A stretch of DNA of 64,000 nt, from the NCBI RefSeq assembly GCF_001293685.1, contig NZ_BCAG01000005.1, positions 124,001 through 188,000 on the forward strand, in the 5' to 3' direction. Below the pieces are notes generated by a model that was given only the letters and a program-made list of their open reading frames with translations, did not search any database and was not told the origin of the DNA. Made by a program: the position numbers and the translations under genes. This document shows positions 36,837 through 46,900 of this stretch, piece after piece (position 1 is the first letter of the stretch; every line of letters starts with the position of its first letter). Source of the DNA: Desulfatitalea tepidiphila (GTDB taxonomy: Bacteria; Desulfobacterota; Desulfobacteria; Desulfobacterales; Desulfosarcinaceae).

Positions 36837-36981
36837 CAGTGTCCGCCCACAAATAGGCAAATTGGGTCGAGATCAAGGCGCACGAAAAATTTAACCGCAG
36901 GCATATGACGGATATTCCGAGGATTAAATTTTTCGTGCAACGCCGATATCGGGCCAATTGGCCATTTGTGGATGGGCACTG
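36837..36981. repeat. 145-bp near-palindromic element
   Basis: Two arms of about 58 bp (36837-36894 and 36924-36981) are imperfect reverse complements around a 29-nt centre. The innermost 14 bases (CACGAAAAATTTAA against TTAAATTTTTCGTG) pair perfectly, and the outer ends (CAGTG/CACTG) also pair. Transcribed, it would form one long hairpin. It carries no gene of its own, although an open frame from 36905 runs through it into the downstream dehydrogenase. The structure looks like a dispersed palindromic repeat or MITE-like element. Confidence 0.8.
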
Positions 36982-37018
36982 CTTCAAACGCCCCGCCATT
37001 GGGGTTGAGGAGACCATT

Positions 37019-38161
37019 ATGCATAGCTTGCTGTCCCAGGAGGACCTTGCCTTCAAGGCGCACTGTGAGGCGTTCGCCTCCCAAACGCTGGCCCCATTGG
37101 CCAAGAAACTCGGCGACATCAACGATGTGCCCCAGGAGTTGCGAACGTGCCTCGCCGAATCGGGTCTTTACGGCCCCCTTTTCCCCGAAGCATACGGCGG
37201 CACGGGACTCAGCGCCGTGAGGATCTGCCTGGCCCGTGAAGCGATCGCCGGCGTCTACGCGCCGGCCGACACGACACTGGCCATGCAGGGCTTGGGGGGG
37301 TATCCCATCGTCCTGGCCGGTAACGAAGACCAGAAGAAAAAATATCTTCCCAAGCTGGCCGCCGGCCAACGCCTCACCACCTTCTGCCTGACCGAACCCG
37401 AGGCCGGATCGGATGTTTCCGCAATCCAGACCAGGGCTGTGGCCGATGGGGACCACTTCGTCATCAACGGCCGCAAGCGCTTCATCTCCAACGGCTTTTC
37501 GGCGGATATGGGTGTGGTCTTCGTCAAAACCCCGACGGCCGAAAAGCCCAACGCCCTTTCGGCCTTCATTATTGAAAAAGGCATGCCGGGGTGGAATGTC
37601 GATTGGCGCATCGAGCTGATGGCCAGCCATGACATCGTGGAATTCGAATTCAACAACCTTCGGGTTCCCAAGGAAAATCTCTTGGGTCCTGTAGGCGGCG
37701 GTTTCAAGCTCGCCATGCAGACGTTGGATTTGATGCGCATGTCTGTGGGCGCTGCGGCACTGGGCATGGCCCGCACGGCCATGGAGAGAAGCATTCAATA
37801 CGCGCGCAAACGGGTCCAATTCGGCCAGCAGATTTCGAAATTTCAGGGCGTGTCCTTCAAGCTGGCTGAGATGGCCGTGGACATCGAAGCCGCCCAATGC
37901 CTGGTCTACCTGGCAGCGATTAAAAAGGACCGCTCCGACCCGGCGGCCTCCTTGAGTTCGTCCATCGCGAAACTGCATGCCACCGAAGCGGCCTTCCGTT
38001 GTATCGATCAGGCCATCCAGGTCCATGGCGGCATGGGCGTGGTCAAAGGAGCGGTGGTCGAACGGCTCTATCGTGAAATCCGCCCCCTGAGAGTCTACGA
38101 GGGAACCACCGAAATCCAGAAGCTGATCATCGCTAACCACTTGATCAAACAGCCTAAATAG
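37019..38161 (+). CDS. Acyl-CoA dehydrogenase
   Basis: The 380-residue FAD enzyme oxidises an acyl-CoA to the 2-enoyl-CoA and passes electrons to electron-transfer flavoprotein. Visible signatures are CLTEPEAGSDVSAIQTRA (FAD/substrate loop), RKRVQFGQQISKFQGVSFKLAEM, QVHGGMGVVKG and the catalytic glutamate in YEGTTEIQKL. The chain-length preference cannot be read. GAGGAG precedes ATG 37019, which gives the normal N-terminus; the in-frame ATG at 36905 lies inside the palindromic element. A hairpin follows at 38190-38212. Confidence 0.92.
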   Translation: MHSLLSQEDLAFKAHCEAFASQTLAPLAKKLGDINDVPQELRTCLAESGLYGPLFPEAYGGTGLSAVRICLAREAIAGVYAPADTTLAMQGLGGYPIVLAGNEDQKKKYLPKLAAGQRLTTFCLTEPEAGSDVSAIQTRAVADGDHFVINGRKRFISNGFSADMGVVFVKTPTAEKPNALSAFIIEKGMPGWNVDWRIELMASHDIVEFEFNNLRVPKENLLGPVGGGFKLAMQTLDLMRMSVGAAALGMARTAMERSIQYARKRVQFGQQISKFQGVSFKLAEMAVDIEAAQCLVYLAAIKKDRSDPAASLSSSIAKLHATEAAFRCIDQAIQVHGGMGVVKGAVVERLYREIRPLRVYEGTTEIQKLIIANHLIKQPK

Positions 38162-38189
38162 ACAAAGAAATGATGCCGAACTTGACGGG

Positions 38190-38212
38190 GGGGCAGGCTA
38201 TAAGACTGCCCC
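38190..38212 (+). terminator. Hairpin after the acyl-CoA dehydrogenase gene
   Basis: GGGGCAG (38190-38196) and CTGCCCC (38206-38212) form a 7-bp stem with a 9-nt loop, 28 bp past the stop codon. The T-run is weak (AACTGTTT). Confidence 0.55.
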
Positions 38213-38425
38213 AACTGTTTCCAACGGTTGAACCGATGCGTGCTTGAGACCTTCACCATACAATGATTTCATGTAAGTATAATTAATCAATTCATAATCT
38301 TAGACACTCCCGCCGATGTCATTATTTTTTACAAACACCAACCCACGGCATTGCCTGGCACTATAATTGCTTTTATTCAAACCCCATGAGCATGGCCAAT
38401 TCAATCCATAGAGCGATATCGCCAT

Positions 38426-39343
38426 ATGCCTGAGATACTACCGATAGGCGGTGGCAAGGGTGGCGTGGGAAAAAGCTTTATCTCCGCGAACTTAGGCGCC
38501 CTTATAGCAAAACGGGGCAAACGGGTCGTCTTGGTCGATTTGGACTTGGGAGCATCCAACTTGCATTCCTTTCTGGGCCTCACACCCCATAGAGACGGCC
38601 TGAACAGCTTTTTAAGCAAGAAATCCAGTAGCTTAGAAAACGTCGCACTGCCAACCGATCATGCCAACCTCTATTTTATCAGCTCGGTGAACTGCTCCAT
38701 AGAGATCGCCAATTTGTATCATGCCCAAAAGCTAAAATTGCTCACGGCCATCGCCAGATTACCCTTTGATTATGTTTTGCTCGATCTTGGCGCTGGAACC
38801 AACTTCAACACCTTGGATTTTTTTCTTACCTCCAACCAAGGCATCATCGTCTGCACACCAGATCCCACATCCATTGAAAATGCCTTCCGTTTTATCAAAG
38901 CCGCCTATTTGCGCAGCATCAAACACGTCATCAAATCCAACGGCTTTTGTGAAACCATCAAAAATGCCGTCAGAGAGAATGAAAAACCATCGATGACAGC
39001 CAGCGACATTATTGACATGGTCATTAGGCATGACCCGGCAAAAGAGGATTTCTTGCGCGAGCGGATCAGCCAACTCAAATTTGATTTCATATTGAATCAA
39101 TTTCGCAAGAACTCCGATCCCGCATTGGGAGAAAAACTCAAAATGGTATGCAATCGGCACTTTTATTCTTGTTTTGAGTTCCTTGGCAATGTCCGATTTG
39201 AGGAACGGGTCCCCAGCGCCATTGTGAGCAAAAAGCTTTTCATAAGAGAACATCCGGATGCGGCCGCCGCTGCGGATTTATACCGAATCAGCGAACTATT
39301 GCTGCAAAAACTGTCTAGTGGAACAAAAAAGGGCCAACCCTGA
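38426..39343 (+). CDS. MinD/FlhG-like P-loop ATPase
   Basis: The 305-residue protein has the deviant Walker A motif GGKGGVGKS (residues 9-17), a Walker A' DLDLGASN and the DLGAGTNFN switch region. This puts it in the MinD/ParA/FlhG group of positioning ATPases. Many Desulfobacterota and Geobacter relatives have a similar ATPase paired with a J-domain/HTH gene, as here; the stop overlaps the next start by one base (TGATG). Its job could be placement of a membrane or polar complex, but the client is not visible. The codon use looks more AT-rich than in flanking genes. Confidence 0.87.
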   Translation: MPEILPIGGGKGGVGKSFISANLGALIAKRGKRVVLVDLDLGASNLHSFLGLTPHRDGLNSFLSKKSSSLENVALPTDHANLYFISSVNCSIEIANLYHAQKLKLLTAIARLPFDYVLLDLGAGTNFNTLDFFLTSNQGIIVCTPDPTSIENAFRFIKAAYLRSIKHVIKSNGFCETIKNAVRENEKPSMTASDIIDMVIRHDPAKEDFLRERISQLKFDFILNQFRKNSDPALGEKLKMVCNRHFYSCFEFLGNVRFEERVPSAIVSKKLFIREHPDAAAAADLYRISELLLQKLSSGTKKGQP

Positions 39344-39993
39344 TGAAAGATTTTGAAGCGCAGAACTATTACCAAATCCTGAAGATTCCAATGGATGCCG
39401 ATCTGATCACCATCAAACGCGCCTACCGGGAAACCCTGAATATTTATGGTGAAGAAGCTTTGGCAACGTATAGCCTTTTCCCCGAGGAGCAGCGCACCCA
39501 ATTGCTTCAAATCATAGAAACGGCGTTCCATACCCTGATCGACACACAGAGGCGGACAGTCTATGATCAGATGCTTCGCGATTCGGGCAAAGTTCACGAA
39601 GTGCATGAACCAATGCAGTGGATTCAGACAATCGAGACATGTTCCGACAGCACTGTGACCTGCAAACCACAAGACCTTCGTTCCCGGGTCAAAGAAAAAT
39701 ATTCGGATGAAAAAATTCGAAGTATGGCAGACCAAATCATTGCAAAAGACCAACTTTCGGGCCTGGAATTGAAGTGCTTGCGAGAGGCGCTTGATGTCGA
39801 AATCAGCGAAATCTTCGAGGAGATGCGAATCCCAAAATCAACCCTGAACCATATCGAAGCAGACGAATACGCCAGTCTGCCTGCCGAGGTATTTCTAAAA
39901 TCCTTCCTCAAGTCCTATGCCCAAATACTCCAAGTTGATTCACAACGCGTCATCGAAGGCTATTTTAGACGCATGGCCCTCTCCGATCGTTGA
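39343..39993 (+). CDS. J-domain plus helix-turn-helix protein
   Basis: Residues 6-85 form a J-like domain (NYYQILKIPMDADLITIKRAYRETL) in which the canonical HPD tripeptide is missing, so DnaK stimulation is doubtful. Residues 140-210 form a RodZ-type HTH_25 domain (LKCLREALDVEISEIFEEMRI then EVFLKSFLKSYAQIL). The 216-residue protein has no membrane helix. It overlaps the MinD-like gene and probably forms a unit with it, for example as the adaptor that tells the ATPase where to act. This role is inference. Confidence 0.82.
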   Translation: MKDFEAQNYYQILKIPMDADLITIKRAYRETLNIYGEEALATYSLFPEEQRTQLLQIIETAFHTLIDTQRRTVYDQMLRDSGKVHEVHEPMQWIQTIETCSDSTVTCKPQDLRSRVKEKYSDEKIRSMADQIIAKDQLSGLELKCLREALDVEISEIFEEMRIPKSTLNHIEADEYASLPAEVFLKSFLKSYAQILQVDSQRVIEGYFRRMALSDR

Positions 39994-40314
39994 TTCGAAG
40001 TTTCGTTCTCGATCGCCAGGATTCACCGGCCGCCGGTAGACGCGACGCTCGATAGCGTCAGAACATCTGTTAAACTGGCCATAGGAAAAAGGTGGCTCAC
40101 GCACAGGTCGGTCAAACACCGTTGCCCTTGGAACAACAAAGGCCGCATTTCATGTTGACAAGCCGCCAACTGATTGGCAGACTTATATAAATTTAATGGA
40201 ATTCAGATTTTAGAGAGCCACCGATCCACTGAGCGCTTCACTTGCAAGAAGTGCCATAGGTTCATGTAACGTAGCCTCATTTTATTATTCTATTCATCAA
40301 GCGAGGTTTGAGCG
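39994..40314 (+). other. Intergenic region after the J-domain/HTH gene
   Basis: In this 321-bp stretch I see a small GACGCT/AGCGTC stem (40044-40059) and an AT-rich run before the next gene. TTGACA near 40155 is too far from the TATATA downstream to make a standard promoter. Nothing else stands out. Confidence 0.4.
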
Positions 40315-40716
40315 ATGATTCTCCATTTCAGATACATTACTCTGCTGGCTGTCGTCATGTTATCCATTGGGGCCTATTCGGCCGCGGCGGACGAGGAAAG
40401 CTTCTGCTACGTCACAGCCTACTCCTACAATTTAAGATCAGCGTACCACACACCGATTTTTGTGCAGATGTCCAGGGGAAAATCCTTCAACAATGAGCAG
40501 TATGTCGCAGACATGAAGCAGATCCGTAAATTGGAGGATGCTTTTCAAGCGCATCTTAAAAAGAAATATAATATCAATCCGTCATTCTTTGTGTTCAGTG
40601 CGGCAACTGGATTTAAAGAGATGGCCTTTGCTGAACGACGTTTGAACCTTGAACTGGTCGATTTGCAAACCAAAGGACTTAAGACGCAAGTCGTTAACGA
40701 TTTTAAGGCGGATTAA
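40315..40716 (+). CDS. Small exported protein of unknown function
   Basis: I do not recognise this 133-residue protein. It has a clear signal peptide (hydrophobic residues 7-22, cleavage likely after AAA at 25). The mature part is about 108 residues with one cysteine and a central charged region (KQIRKLEDAFQAHLKKKYN). GAGG precedes the ATG. It lies alone between the J-domain gene and the convergent NHL-repeat gene, in an AT-richer stretch. A periplasmic role is likely; the function is open. Confidence 0.6.
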   Translation: MILHFRYITLLAVVMLSIGAYSAAADEESFCYVTAYSYNLRSAYHTPIFVQMSRGKSFNNEQYVADMKQIRKLEDAFQAHLKKKYNINPSFFVFSAATGFKEMAFAERRLNLELVDLQTKGLKTQVVNDFKAD

Positions 40717-40795
40717 GGATCATCCGCCAAATTCGCCAAGATAAATTGGAAATAAAATAGACACCACATAGTCATCTCCAGCTCACTGATACGCA

Positions 40796-40836
40796 AGAAC
40801 CCCGGACACTTTCATACCAAGAATATCCGGGGTTCT
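40796..40836. terminator. Bidirectional hairpin between convergent genes
   Basis: AGAACCCCGGA (40796-40806) and TCCGGGGTTCT (40826-40836) form a perfect 11-bp stem with a 19-nt loop. An outer ACGCA/TGCGT pair extends it. It lies between the small exported protein gene (plus strand) and the NHL-repeat gene (minus strand). Confidence 0.7.
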
Positions 40837-40864
40837 ATCCTGCGTCAGAGCTTTAATCCAACCG

Positions 40865-42220
40865 CTACTGGTAGATCTTCACCTGGTTGTTCCAAGTATC
40901 CGTGACATACACCTTTCCACTGGCATCTACCAATACCTTGTAAGGAAGGAATATGTCCTCGGCAAAGCTGAATTTGTAATTTCCGTTGGCATCATACTGA
41001 TCGACCTGGTAATTGTCGGTATCTACGACCAATACGTCTCCGTTTTCTGCGACGGCGATGCCATTGGCGTTTATAAAAAGACCTTCCCACGATCCGAGTT
41101 GATTTCCACTCAGGTCGAATTTCGCGATCAGATTGGAGGAACCCGCCAAGACATATACCACCTGATTGTTCTCATCGACAACGACATCGGTAAATTCCGG
41201 GTGACCAAGCGCAGCCAGCTCTGGAGTTTCACCGAAGGTGCCCAACAAGTTGCCTTGACTATCGAATTTAAGAATTCTGGACCCATTATCGCCGCCCTTG
41301 TCCGTCACATAAATGGTGTCGTTGCTATCGATATATAGTCCAAGTGGAGAACTGATGATGGTCGAATCTGAAACAAACGGCAAGGGTGCCCCGTTCGCCT
41401 CGAATTTCTGCAGGGGAGGGGATGCGGATGAGTCAACCACATATATGCTGCCATTAGAGTCGACGGCTATGTCCAAGGGGTCATTTAAAGTAAAGGAGCT
41501 CCATCGCGAAAGTTGAGCGCCCGAGGCATCGAATTGAATAACAGATAGAGCGTCCCTGTCCAATACGAAAAAATTACCGGCATCATCCATATCGAAGGCA
41601 TGCGGATATGAATACCCTGTACTTAGCGCTCCGATCTGTTCCGGTGGGACAGCATCCTGTGGATCGCACCCGGAGGAAGCCTGCCATTCCATATAGGCTT
41701 GTTCCAGACGGTCATCGCATGCCGCATTCAGTTGGGTAGTGAGATTGGCCAATTCACTTTCATGGGCAAGACTCAACTCATTCAATTTCTGCTGGGTGGT
41801 TGCCTGACATTCCAACTGGGCCTCTGCCAAACGCGTATCACATTGCGCGTTCAATTGCGCCGGCAACGCATCGAGCGATTGCTGCAATGATGCCACACTG
41901 GCGTTCAATTCGGCGATCTGATGTTCATACTGATCTCTCAGGGCTTGAATCTGTTCTTCATTCGAGGATCCCGTTGTGCCAATATACTCCAGAAAAAGCT
42001 GGCGGGCTTCAGGCAATGATTTGTCAAACTTCAGTTTGAGTGAACGAAGTTGATATTGGACGATCTTTTGGTGGATGTGCTGTTTGAAGTGTTCATAGTA
42101 GGTTTTCTGTTGTTTTTCCACATGAGAGTTCCATTTTCGCCGATCACCTTGGGCGTGTGTGATAGAAGCCAGGCTCATCAACAAGAGAATCACGAACAGA
42201 GTTCTAATTGGCTTTTTCAT
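40865..42220 (-). CDS. Exported NHL-repeat beta-propeller protein with coiled coil
   Basis: The 451-residue protein has a signal peptide (residues 5-23, ending THAQ). A coiled-coil-rich region follows at about 90-185 with repeated LNA and CDxRL-type units, then a six-bladed NHL propeller (from about 205) with recurring phrases such as DIAVDSNGSIYVVD, GLYIDSNDTIYVTD and VLVDASGKVYVTD. NHL propellers bind proteins or other ligands; no catalytic residues are evident. The location is probably periplasm or outside the cell. GGAGGAG precedes the ATG. A hairpin-forming repeat lies in its 5' leader (42228-42304). Confidence 0.85.
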   Translation of the reverse strand: MKKPIRTLFVILLLMSLASITHAQGDRRKWNSHVEKQQKTYYEHFKQHIHQKIVQYQLRSLKLKFDKSLPEARQLFLEYIGTTGSSNEEQIQALRDQYEHQIAELNASVASLQQSLDALPAQLNAQCDTRLAEAQLECQATTQQKLNELSLAHESELANLTTQLNAACDDRLEQAYMEWQASSGCDPQDAVPPEQIGALSTGYSYPHAFDMDDAGNFFVLDRDALSVIQFDASGAQLSRWSSFTLNDPLDIAVDSNGSIYVVDSSASPPLQKFEANGAPLPFVSDSTIISSPLGLYIDSNDTIYVTDKGGDNGSRILKFDSQGNLLGTFGETPELAALGHPEFTDVVVDENNQVVYVLAGSSNLIAKFDLSGNQLGSWEGLFINANGIAVAENGDVLVVDTDNYQVDQYDANGNYKFSFAEDIFLPYKVLVDASGKVYVTDTWNNQVKIYQ

Positions 42221-42528
42221 AATGCTCCTCCGTCTGCTGCGAGTTCAGATCCAAATTCCATCAGGTTCGTGGGAGTCGTACCAACCAATAGCATCAGACG
42301 GAGCACGCAAAAAAAATGCCTAAGATTAAAGGATCAATAATTCCTTAAGATTCAATACAAACCATTAAAAATAGCATTCCCAGGGATTCAAACCTGTTCC
42401 AATTTTCATACCTACCCTGTGCACGATACCAGACACCGACCCAGGTGTCTTTAAGATGGTCTCCTCAAAAATTGAATTCTTCTTCCGCCTGATCCGGAAA
42501 ACAAAGGGGAAAGATGTTTTACTGACTG
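42221..42528 (-). other. Spacer before the NHL gene with two hairpins
   Basis: This 308-bp stretch contains an inverted repeat with 13-base arms and one mismatch (CTCCGTCTGCTGC at 42228-42240, GCATCAGACGGAG at 42292-42304), which would fold in the 5' leader of the NHL-repeat mRNA. A second stem (AGACACC at 42431-42437, GGTGTCT at 42444-42450) lies near the 3' end of the DUF2254 gene. No gene is evident. Confidence 0.5.
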
Positions 42529-43812
42529 TTAAGGTTTCAAATGGGTAGCGAAATCGGACAGTCGGCGCACACTGGACAGGTCTTCGGGCAGCGCGAGAGA
42601 TTTTTCCGCCCAGGCAAGCGCACGCCGGGCATGATGCATGGCCGCATCGCGCATGGCCGCATCATCGAGGGATGCCAGCGATGAGAGCGCTTTTTGCAAA
42701 CGCACCATGACCTCGACGGCGCCGCTGCCGTCGCGACCGATGGCCGTAAATGCGTCATCGAACATTTCCCTCACCGACAACTCCGGCACCTCGACACGAT
42801 CATACACCACCTCAGGAGGGGTTTCCGGATCGGGCGGTTCACTCCAGATCGTCAACAATCGCACCAGAATACCGATAACGTCGATGGCAGTGCCCGGATC
42901 GTTCACCGCCGGGGACAACGCCCGGCCGGCGATTTGCGAAAGCACGACCAGGCCGTAGCGGGGGTCCTCATCGAACACGCGTTCATTGCCTATCAAAAAG
43001 GCCTGGGCCAGTTTTCCCGCGTCAAATTCGGCCTCGGACCGGAAATCTGGCCGAACATAGGCCAGTGGCCGCCCAGGGGCCACAAAAGAGCCCGGCAACA
43101 CCGCCACGGTGACCCAACCGTCGGTCTCCTCGGCACAGGCCTGCAGTACATCGATGTCGATCCGCTGGACATAACCGATCCGTTCACAAAATACGGCCTG
43201 ACCCGAGGCGGGTCGTGGCAGGGCGGCCACGCCATTGAGGGCAGGCGCCTTCCGACGGCGCTTCAATGCGGCAGCGGTCGCTCGTTCCACCTTTTCGATG
43301 GTCGTTCCAAGGCGACCCAGGCGGGCGATCCGATCGACCCAACGAACAAAGGTGAAGATGACCATGCCGAACATGGCAACGGTCAACAGGAAAAGGACAA
43401 ATCGGCCGGCGGTATCGAAAAAGTCGTTCTTGGCGGCGATCAACCCAACGATGCTGAAAATGAAAGCGCCGATAAAGGTCGAGAGTGCCCGCTGGGACAC
43501 ATCATCGGCGACAACGAGGGAGAAAGACCTGGGAGATGCCGTCGTGCTGACGGATGCATACGCCGACACCATCGATCCCACGGCAAAGGTCGCGATGACC
43601 AGCATACTGGAAGCCATGATCGAAAGGAGGGTTTCCACCGATGCTGCCGTAACCTGCGGCACGATGTGGCCCAGCGGGAGAAGGTCGGCAATCTTGGCGA
43701 TGAACGCGCCGACGATCGACAACAGGCAAGCGGCCAGCGGCATCACCCACAAGCGCTCGCGAATCCGGTGGATAAGAAATCTCAGCCGATCATTCACTCT
43801 GACTATCGACAT
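42529..43812 (-). CDS. DUF2254 family membrane protein
   Basis: The 427-residue protein begins with about four hydrophobic helices (residues 22-45, 60-88, 108-130, 138-162). A soluble domain of some 260 residues follows, containing the family patterns GRALSPAVNDPGTAIDV and FDEDPRYGLVVLSQIA. This matches DUF2254, whose function is unknown; the fold suggests an inner-membrane protein with a cytoplasmic regulatory part. GGAGGG precedes the ATG. It is divergent from the BTAD regulator gene 181 bp away. Confidence 0.88.
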   Translation of the reverse strand: MSIVRVNDRLRFLIHRIRERLWVMPLAACLLSIVGAFIAKIADLLPLGHIVPQVTAASVETLLSIMASSMLVIATFAVGSMVSAYASVSTTASPRSFSLVVADDVSQRALSTFIGAFIFSIVGLIAAKNDFFDTAGRFVLFLLTVAMFGMVIFTFVRWVDRIARLGRLGTTIEKVERATAAALKRRRKAPALNGVAALPRPASGQAVFCERIGYVQRIDIDVLQACAEETDGWVTVAVLPGSFVAPGRPLAYVRPDFRSEAEFDAGKLAQAFLIGNERVFDEDPRYGLVVLSQIAGRALSPAVNDPGTAIDVIGILVRLLTIWSEPPDPETPPEVVYDRVEVPELSVREMFDDAFTAIGRDGSGAVEVMVRLQKALSSLASLDDAAMRDAAMHHARRALAWAEKSLALPEDLSSVRRLSDFATHLKP

Positions 43813-43993
43813 AACGGTACCCTCCGAAATAGTTATCTGTAATTACATATATTTTTATTGTCAAGGCAAAGGTCGGCACCATCATGTTCGATAATATCAA
43901 ACACAGTTTGGGCTTGAACATCGTCCAAAATACCGTTACTTAAAAATAGTAACGAAAGATGAAACGAACCATCGCGGATGAAAGGTATTTTCC

Positions 43994-46900
43994 ATGATGT
44001 ATGCGTCCGTTCCATCCAAGTTGTCTCCTCCGCGTATCCAACTCCCTCTGATTCGAAAGCGCCTGATCCGCCGACTGAAAGTTGAGCCGGGGAGAAGACT
44101 GACCGTCATCCAGGGGCGGGCGGCCCAGGGCAAAACCACCCTCATGGCCACCTATGTCGCGCAATCCAAAATGCCCTTTGCCTGGATCAACCTGGAGGCC
44201 GAAGAATCGGATCCTGCAACCCTGTATCACTCGATGGTACTTGCCCTCTCCCCGTATGTACTCAAAAACTCACTGCTGCAGTTGATGTCCTACCCGTCGA
44301 TCAATATGGGGCCGCGGGATGCCATGTCACGATACAAGGAGTGGGTCACCGCGCTTTTCCAGCGGGTCACCGGCCCCCTGCAGATCATCTTCGACGGGGC
44401 CGACCGCATGATTCCCAGTGCGCCTTCCTGGGGACTTTTCCAGGAGATGGTGGATTTACTTCCTAAAAACTTCCATCTCTTTATCGTCTCCCGTGAGCCA
44501 CCCGGCATCGACTGCGGAAAGTGGTCCCAACCCCGGGAAATCAATATTCTCTCAGACAAAGAACTTGACTTCTCTTCACGGGAAACAGAAACCTTTTATC
44601 GCAAAAACCTGGGGGTTCGTCTATCCGAGGAAGAACTCCAAAGGATCCAGCGCATCACCGAAGGTTGGGTCGGGGGATTGATCCTGATCGGCGACATGAT
44701 CAAGAACGGCCCCCACCGGTCCGATGGCGCCATTCTCAAGAGCGGCCCATTGGCCGAATTCCAGACCACGGTAAACCAATATTTCGACGAGGCGATCTTC
44801 GATGCCCAGCCTGAAACCGTGAAGCATTTCCTGCTGAAGACATCGATCCCGGATGAATTTGACCTGCACCTGATAAACCATCTGCTTCCAAAGACAGACA
44901 ATGCGGCGATCATCCGGTCGCTCCTTGACCGGAATTTATTCATCGAGGTCTATGAACGTTCGTCAGATTTTCCGATTTACCGGTTTCACAGCCTCTTTCG
45001 AGACTATCTCGCCTACAAGTGCAAGGCGATGTTGTCAGAGGAAGAAATCCGCAAGTTCTACGCGGAAACCGCTCAATATTACGAGAGGCAGGGCCTGAAT
45101 ATCTCGGCTGCACAATTTTACCTGAGGTCCCATCATTTTTCCGAGGCGGTCGCAATGATCGAACAATTCGGCAGCACACTGGTTAAAGAGGGCCGCCACG
45201 CCATCCTCGCCGACATGCTCAAGGTGTTTCCTCCGGAGATAAGGGACAACCAACCCTGGCTCCTGTTTTTCGCCTCCATGCTCTCCCGGTTCACAGAGGC
45301 GGATAAGAACATTTCGCGACTGTGGAAAGCCTATCAAATTTTCGAATCCCAGGGGCGGGTCGACGGGCGCATCCTCTGTCTGGCCTTTCTACTGGAGGCC
45401 ACTTTGATGCGAGGACGCGACGTGATCCCCCTGCAGGATCTTCTGAAAGAAGCCAATCGGTTGGGAAACGCCGTTGGTCCGCAGGGGTTCGATTGGGGAA
45501 AGGCGTTGCTGTGGCTTAATACCGGCCTGGCCTTGACGATCCGCGGCGGAGAACCGCGAAGGGGATTTGTCGCCTGCCAGAACGCCTGGCTTTTCGCTGC
45601 CAAGGCCGGCGACCCGATCCTGCAGTTCAACGCGCTGATTAATAGCGGCATTGCCGTGACATGGCTGGGCGAATTCCATAAACTGCCCGGCCTGCTGCGA
45701 AATCTAGAGATGTTGGAGAAACGCATAGACTCCCCGGAACTCAGCATCCTGAAAGAGAAAATGTTGAGCGAGATGCACCTGTTCCGCGGCGATCTGGCTC
45801 CCGCCAGGGCGTGCCTGGACAAACTGGATCGAGCCATCTCAGAAATGGGTCTGGTCTACCTGGCGCCCCTCAAACTCTATTCCGATTTTCTGCTGGCATT
45901 CTACAGCGAGTCCTACGGCGAAGCCCAAAAAATATCGGAGCAACTCTTCCAGCTTTGTACCGCCATGGATCACAGGACCGGCATGGCCTTGTCCTCAACC
46001 TTCCGGGGGGCCAATTTCTACTGGCAGGGACACTTCGACGCAGCGAAAGGCTGTTTTCGCGACAGTCTCGCCATCTATCAAGAACCCGGATGCCGATCGG
46101 GCTTGCATGAAAACTGGACCCAACTCCTGCTCGCCCTGTCGGAACTCCATCTTGGCCAATGGGAATCCGCCGAAATCCGAATGCGAACAAGTCTGACCTA
46201 TTTCAGGCGCATTCAGAGCAACACCTTTACCACCGAAGCGCTCCTGTCCATGGGATTTCTATTTATTCGCCGCAATCAGATCGAAGCGGCCGAGGACTGT
46301 CTATCAGAAGCCTTCGAGTTGGCCGAACGTTACGGTGTTTCTCATTTTGCTATCGTTCGACCGCTCGATGCGATCGAAATATACACGCGGGCCCTGGAAA
46401 TGAATATCGACGACCGGTTCGATCATATCCGAAAATTGCTCACCCGCAAATACGGCCCCCGCGCCAGCACCAACCTGTCGGCATTGGCCGACGAGGGTAC
46501 TCCAGGCACGCGAGCCAAGGCCCTGGAGATCCTCAAAGCCATCCGCACCCGGACCCTGCCCCGAATCAAGGTCCGCGCTCTGGGTACCTTCGAGGTCTGC
46601 CGGGACAAAAGCCCGATTCCCGAATCGGATTGGAAAGGCACCCGCTCAAAAGATTTCCTCAAAGCCCTCGTTTCCAGGGGCGGCCGTCACATTCCCAAGG
46701 AGATACTGATCGAAGACCTCTGGCCTGACTCCAAGGCTTCGGGCGAAGGCACCTTCAAGGCATCGCTGCATCGGCTGCGGCGGGTGTTGGAGCCGGACAT
46801 GGACCAGAAGATCGGCTCCATCTACATCGTATTGCAGGACAATCTTGTCTCACTGAATCCCGATCTTTGCGAGGTGGATGCCTTTCGCTTTCTGCTCATG

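Noticed and set aside
39343-39600. Functional DnaJ co-chaperone
   Set aside because: The J-like domain lacks the HPD motif needed to stimulate DnaK and is joined to an HTH domain, so I describe it only as J-like.
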